Origin: an uncultured Acidimicrobium sp. | GTDB lineage: Bacteria > Actinomycetota > Acidimicrobiia > Acidimicrobiales > Ilumatobacteraceae | Assembly: GCA_903895515.1 (NCBI GenBank) | Contig: CAITUB010000246.1 | Coordinates: 1-9,380, forward strand | Length of the DNA: 9,380 nt | Reading direction: 5' to 3' | Part shown: in pieces, positions 6,108 through 9,380 of the stretch | Numbering within the stretch: position 1 is the stretch's first letter | How the letters are laid out: the number at the start of each line of letters is the position of its first letter | Translations under genes and position numbers: made by a program | Notes under the pieces: generated by a model | What the model saw: only the letters and a program-made list of their open reading frames with translations | Told to the model about the DNA's origin: nothing | Database searches by the model: none

Positions 6108-7736
6108 ATGCAAGGTTTGATGCAGCAGACACCGTTAACCATGGTGCATTTGTTTGAACGTGCTGAGAAGTATCACAGCGAAAAAACCATTACTACTGCG
6201 ACTGCCACAGGCATTGAGCGCACCACTTATGGCGAATGGGCTGCGCGCACGCGTCAGCTTGGTGGAGTGCTGGACAAGTTAGGTATTTCCAAAAATGGTC
6301 GCGTTGCCACGTTTGCGTGGAACACTGCGCGTCACCTCGAGTTGTACTTTGCGCCGCCATGCACGGGTCGGGTTACGCACACGTTAAACATTCGCTTGTT
6401 CCCAGAGCAACTTACCTACATCGTGAATCATGCCGAAGACGAAGTGATTTTTATTGATCGCTCGTTGTTTGCATTGATCGCTCCGTTGTTGCCAACATTC
6501 ACAACAGTGAAGCACTTGGTCATCATGGATGACGGCAAGGGCGATGTGCCGAAGTCGGTTGATGGTTATCAGATGCACGACTACGAAGAATTGCTGAAGG
6601 GAACACCTGGTGTTGAATTCAACATCACAGATGAAAACTTGGCATCGAGCATGTGTTACACCAGCGGAACAACCGGCAATCCAAAAGGTGTGTTGTATTC
6701 GCATCGCTCGACGTACTTGCACACCTTTGGCGCAATGACAGTGGACTCACTTGGCGCGCGCGAAAGCGACACGATTCTTCCCGTAGTGCCAATGTTTCAT
6801 GCCAATGCATGGGGACTTGCACACGCTGCAGTTGCATGCGGCGCAAACTTGGTCATGCCAGGCCCAGACTTGTCGGGCAAAGCAGTTGCCAACTTGATCG
6901 TTGATGAAAAGGTGACCGTTGCTGCGGGTGTGCCGACTATTTGGATGGCAGTGCTTCCCGAATTGAAGGGTCGCGATACTTCATCGCTTCGCGCAATTCC
7001 ATGTGGCGGCTCTGCTGTTCCGAAGGCGCTAAGCGAGGGTTACCGCGAACAAACCGGCTTACCAATTTTGCAAGCGTGGGGAATGACCGAGACCAGCCCG
7101 ATTGCAGCTGTGTGCACGTTGTCGGCTGCAGACCAGAAATTGCCTATGGACCAACAAGCTGAATTGCGCACCACAGTTGGACAAATTGCATTCGGTGTTG
7201 ATGCTCGAGTTGTTGAGCCTGGAACCACCACGCCAGTTGCGTGGGATGGCGAAACCAGTGGCGAATTGCAGTGCAGCGGAAACTGGATTGCTTCTACCTA
7301 TTACAACGACGAACGCGCGGGCGAAAGCTTTACGCAGGACGGGTGGTTGCGCACGGGTGACGTGGCAACTGTGGATTCACATGGCCGCATTCGTTTGGTG
7401 GACCGCACGAAAGACCTCATTAAGTCGGGCGGCGAATGGATCAGTTCAGTTGAAATTGAAAACGAACTGATGTCGCATCCAAAAATTAAGGAAGCTGCTG
7501 TAATTGGAGTGGCTCACCCGAAGTGGTCTGAGCGTCCGCTTGCCTGCGTAGTAGTGGCCGATGGCGAAACACTGACGAAAGATGAAGTGTTGGATCACAT
7601 CAGACCAACGCTTGCGAAGTGGCAAATTCCTGACGATGTGGTGTTTATTCCTGAAGTGCCAAAGACCAGTGTTGGCAAGTTCTCGAAGAAGACGTTGCGC
7701 GATCAGTTCGCCGACTACGTATTGCCAGACGCTTAA
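6108..7736 (+). CDS. Fatty-acid (medium/long-chain) acyl-CoA ligase, AMP-forming
   Basis: This member of the ANL adenylating superfamily activates a carboxylic acid with ATP to an acyl-AMP and then to acyl-CoA. The 542 residues carry the full motif set: the ATP loop YTSGTTGNPKG (184-194), QAWGMTETSP (322-331), GWLRTGDVATVD (412-423) with D418, the hinge region DRTKDLIKSGGEW (432-444), and the C-terminal catalytic lysine K524 in PKTSVGKFSKK. The start MQGLMQQTPLTMVHLFERAE and the segment WNTARHLELYFAPPCTGRVTHTLNIRLFPEQ resemble the AlkK-like fatty-acid ligases common in actinobacteria, often annotated as fadD-type. Exact chain length cannot be read from the sequence. The ATG at 6108 is favoured over 6120 because AGGGGAG precedes it and homologues begin with M-x-GLMQ. 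It stands alone on its strand, and its stop overlaps the stop of the convergent ABC ATPase gene by 4 nt. Confidence 0.93.
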   Translation: MQGLMQQTPLTMVHLFERAEKYHSEKTITTATATGIERTTYGEWAARTRQLGGVLDKLGISKNGRVATFAWNTARHLELYFAPPCTGRVTHTLNIRLFPEQLTYIVNHAEDEVIFIDRSLFALIAPLLPTFTTVKHLVIMDDGKGDVPKSVDGYQMHDYEELLKGTPGVEFNITDENLASSMCYTSGTTGNPKGVLYSHRSTYLHTFGAMTVDSLGARESDTILPVVPMFHANAWGLAHAAVACGANLVMPGPDLSGKAVANLIVDEKVTVAAGVPTIWMAVLPELKGRDTSSLRAIPCGGSAVPKALSEGYREQTGLPILQAWGMTETSPIAAVCTLSAADQKLPMDQQAELRTTVGQIAFGVDARVVEPGTTTPVAWDGETSGELQCSGNWIASTYYNDERAGESFTQDGWLRTGDVATVDSHGRIRLVDRTKDLIKSGGEWISSVEIENELMSHPKIKEAAVIGVAHPKWSERPLACVVVADGETLTKDEVLDHIRPTLAKWQIPDDVVFIPEVPKTSVGKFSKKTLRDQFADYVLPDA

Positions 7737-8485
7737 CCGCGTAAGCGGCCGGCACTAATTACGCGCTGCAAAAACTGTTGCGTTCGCGCATCGGTTGGCG
7801 CAGTAAATATCTGTTCTGCAGATCCAAGTTCGGCAACAGTGCCGTCTGCGAGGAAGCACACGCGGTCGCTGATTTCCTTGGCGAATCCCATTTCGTGCGT
7901 GGCAAGCAACAGCGTGATGCCGCTGCCTTTTAGTTCGCGAACCACGTCGAGTACTTCGCCAACTAGTTCAGGGTCGAGTGCCGATGTGATTTCGTCAAGC
8001 AATAACACTTCAGGGTTTAACGCGAGCGCACGTGCAATGGCAACGCGCTGTTGCTGACCACCAGACAGACGGTCTGGGTACGAATCAATTTTGTCGCTTA
8101 ATCCAAAGCGGGTGAGCAGGGTTGATGCGATTGACGACGCTTCATCAGCGGTTTTACCGAGCACTTCAGTGAGCGCGAGCGTGATGTTCTTGCGCACACT
8201 CATGTGTGGAAACAGATTGAAACTCTGAAACACAATGCCAATGCGGCGACGGATTGGGTTGGCATCTACACCGAGCTTGGTGATTTCAACATCGTCTAAA
8301 TGGATTGAGCCGTTGTCAATTTGTTCGAGCAAGTTGATGCAGCGAAGCAGTGTTGTTTTACCCGAGCCGCTGGCACCGATAAAGGAAATGACCTCGCCGG
8401 CATTGATTGACAGCGAAACCTCATTAAGCACCTGATTGGTACCGAATGCCTTCGACACAGCGTTAAGAACGAGTTTGTTGCTCAT
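7733..8485 (-). CDS. Polar amino-acid ABC transporter, ATP-binding protein
   Basis: This is the motor subunit of an importer of the GlnQ/HisP/GluA type. All nucleotide-binding elements are present in 250 residues: Walker A GASGSGKTT (37-45), Q-loop Q87 in VFQSFNLFPH, signature LSGGQQQR (140-147), Walker B LLLDE (161-165), D-loop SALDPE (168-173) and switch H197 in ATHEMGFA. The FNLFPH and HEMGFA segments are typical of the polar amino-acid subfamily. The Walker B glutamate is followed by I-T rather than the commoner P-T, a tolerated change. The start overlaps the permease stop as ATGA (8482-8485), a sign of translational coupling, and makes this the last gene of a substrate-binding protein, permease, ATPase operon. 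The actual amino acid carried is not shown by the sequence. Confidence 0.96.
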   Translation of the reverse strand: MSNKLVLNAVSKAFGTNQVLNEVSLSINAGEVISFIGASGSGKTTLLRCINLLEQIDNGSIHLDDVEITKLGVDANPIRRRIGIVFQSFNLFPHMSVRKNITLALTEVLGKTADEASSIASTLLTRFGLSDKIDSYPDRLSGGQQQRVAIARALALNPEVLLLDEITSALDPELVGEVLDVVRELKGSGITLLLATHEMGFAKEISDRVCFLADGTVAELGSAEQIFTAPTDARTQQFLQRVISAGRLRG

Positions 8486-9246
8486 CGAACTTTTGATGCT
8501 CCCGTGCGGTCGCGTTCGCGAGTGAGTAAGTAGTCGGTAAAGCGTGTGAGCGGAATGGTAATGGCAAGGAAAATGAGTGCAGCGCCAATGAACGGCGTGA
8601 AGTTGGCGAATTTGGCTTTATCAATGCCGGCTTGGCGCAAGATTTCAATTGGCCCAATAAGGCTGACGAGGGCAACGTCTTTTTGCAATGACACCATGTC
8701 GTTCATCAGTGGCGGAACCACGCGACGAATGGCCTGAGGCAAGATGACGTGGCGCATGGTCTGCGAACTGGAAAGTCCAAGCGAACGAGCTGCAGCGCGC
8801 TGGCTTTCGTGAACGCTTTCAATGCCAGCGCGAAACACTTCGGCTACGTATGCGCTGTAGGTCATGCCAAGCGCTACTGAACCCCAAATGAGTGGTGAGT
8901 TCCATGGACGATCCATGCCAATGCCGGGAACTCCAAAACCAACTAAGTAGATCCACAAAATAACGGGAACACCGCGCATGATGTCGGTGTAAGCGATAAC
9001 AAAAATGCGAACGGGGAAGAGGGCAGGGTTGCGCGTGCTGCGCGCGATGGCGATGAGGATTGCAACAATCAAAATTGCTGGAGTAGTCCAAGCGAAAATT
9101 TTGATGTCAAGAACAAATGCTTTAAGCAAGTGCGGAAACGAATCGGTGAGACGTTCCCAGTCGAAGAAAGATTTCTTCACGCGGTCCCAGCGCGGCATGC
9201 GCGGAACCAAAAACACCACGATCGCAACAACGACGGCAGTGCTCAA
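8482..9246 (-). CDS. Polar amino-acid ABC transporter, permease
   Basis: This is the membrane subunit of the importer, of the HisM/GlnP family. Hydrophobic segments lie at about 2-15, 52-70, 80-103, 118-135, 190-200 and 217-233. The cytoplasmic EAA loop that docks the ATPase is clear: GIESVHESQRAAARSLGLS (141-159) followed by VILPQAIRRVVPP (167-179). MRGVPVILWIYLVGFGVPG is also typical. The only ordinary start in this frame is the TTG at 9246-9244, which has no Shine-Dalgarno and leaves almost nothing ahead of the first membrane segment. The open frame continues upstream to a TAG at 9327-9325 and encodes a basic stretch (ERRQRRRSNTIAAL) like the N-termini I recall for actinobacterial relatives. 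The true start is probably upstream at a non-standard codon. It overlaps the ATPase start by 4 nt. Confidence 0.93.
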   Translation of the reverse strand: MSTAVVVAIVVFLVPRMPRWDRVKKSFFDWERLTDSFPHLLKAFVLDIKIFAWTTPAILIVAILIAIARSTRNPALFPVRIFVIAYTDIMRGVPVILWIYLVGFGVPGIGMDRPWNSPLIWGSVALGMTYSAYVAEVFRAGIESVHESQRAAARSLGLSSSQTMRHVILPQAIRRVVPPLMNDMVSLQKDVALVSLIGPIEILRQAGIDKAKFANFTPFIGAALIFLAITIPLTRFTDYLLTRERDRTGASKVR

Positions 9247-9315
9247 CGCAGCAATGGTATTGCTACGCCGGCGCTGCCGTCGCTCAAACTCTTTTCGTTC
9301 AGTTTGTAGTTGCGT
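9247..9315 (-). other. Probable N-terminal extension of the permease without a normal start
   Basis: In frame with the permease, this stretch reads (ACG)-QLQTERKEFERRQRRR-SNTIAA. It is rich in positive charge, as expected for a cytoplasmic segment before a first membrane helix. No ATG, GTG, TTG or CTG occurs in frame between the TAG at 9327-9325 and the TTG at 9246. An ACG at 9315-9313, one base from ATG, lies 8 nt after an AGG. It may be a rare ACG start, a start-codon mutation, or a sequence error. This is inference. Confidence 0.45.
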
Positions 9316-9335
9316 ACGTTTTACCTAACGCGAAA

Positions 9336-9380
9336 TCAGCCGAGGCTAATTACTGGTGCGCTGGTCTTGTCGGACAACCA
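9336..9380 (-). CDS. C-terminal end of probable ABC substrate-binding protein (partial)
   Basis: The last 14 codons and TGA stop (9338-9336) of a minus-strand frame read WLSDKTSAPVISLG. A W-L-x-D/K-K-T/S ending fits the last helix of periplasmic amino-acid binding proteins of this transporter class, and such a gene is expected just before the permease. The other two frames of this end also hit stops, so the frame choice relies on position and peptide plausibility only. The body of the gene is outside the window. Confidence 0.4.
   Translation of the reverse strand, partial: WLSDKTSAPVISLG

Overview
The window looks like a chromosomal stretch of an actinomycete, most probably Acidimicrobiia-like. 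This rests on the style of the proteins (an AlkK-like acyl-CoA ligase, a small DedA-like protein with a GRWYGE motif, a lysine-rich tail of the HupB or H1 kind), middling GC by eye, and GTG/TTG starts. The lineage is inference. The genes are mostly housekeeping and tightly packed. I see no insertion sequence, tRNA, rRNA, CRISPR array or phage gene.

Left part: on the minus strand, riboflavin synthase (ribE) is followed after 2 nt by an AroQ-type chorismate mutase that runs off the left edge. A 183-nt divergent spacer separates ribE from the plus-strand block rpsO (S15), pnp (polynucleotide phosphorylase) and dapB (dihydrodipicolinate reductase). The rpsO-pnp spacer can fold almost end to end into one long hairpin, which resembles the arrangement that controls pnp in enterobacteria. 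PNPase carries an RGG-rich tail with an acidic tip.

Middle: converging on dapB with no spacer, a minus-strand pair encodes a DedA-like membrane protein and then a thiol peroxidase (Tpx). The peroxidase starts with about 48 lysine-rich residues in a strict KKxx rhythm, like a histone-H1-type or HupB tail. A strong ribosome binding site and the lack of any usual start between the tail and the Tpx core show that the tail is really part of the protein. This fused peroxidase is the most unusual protein here.

Right part: a plus-strand medium/long-chain acyl-CoA ligase shares its stop region with the end of a minus-strand polar amino-acid ABC transporter. The transporter order is a probable substrate-binding protein (only its last 14 codons are visible), permease, ATPase. 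The permease reading frame continues upstream of its only ordinary start (TTG) into a basic N-terminus that lacks any standard start codon.

Main points for a second look: the lysine-tailed Tpx, the long pnp leader hairpin, the permease start, the PNPase tail, and the rpsO leader hairpins.
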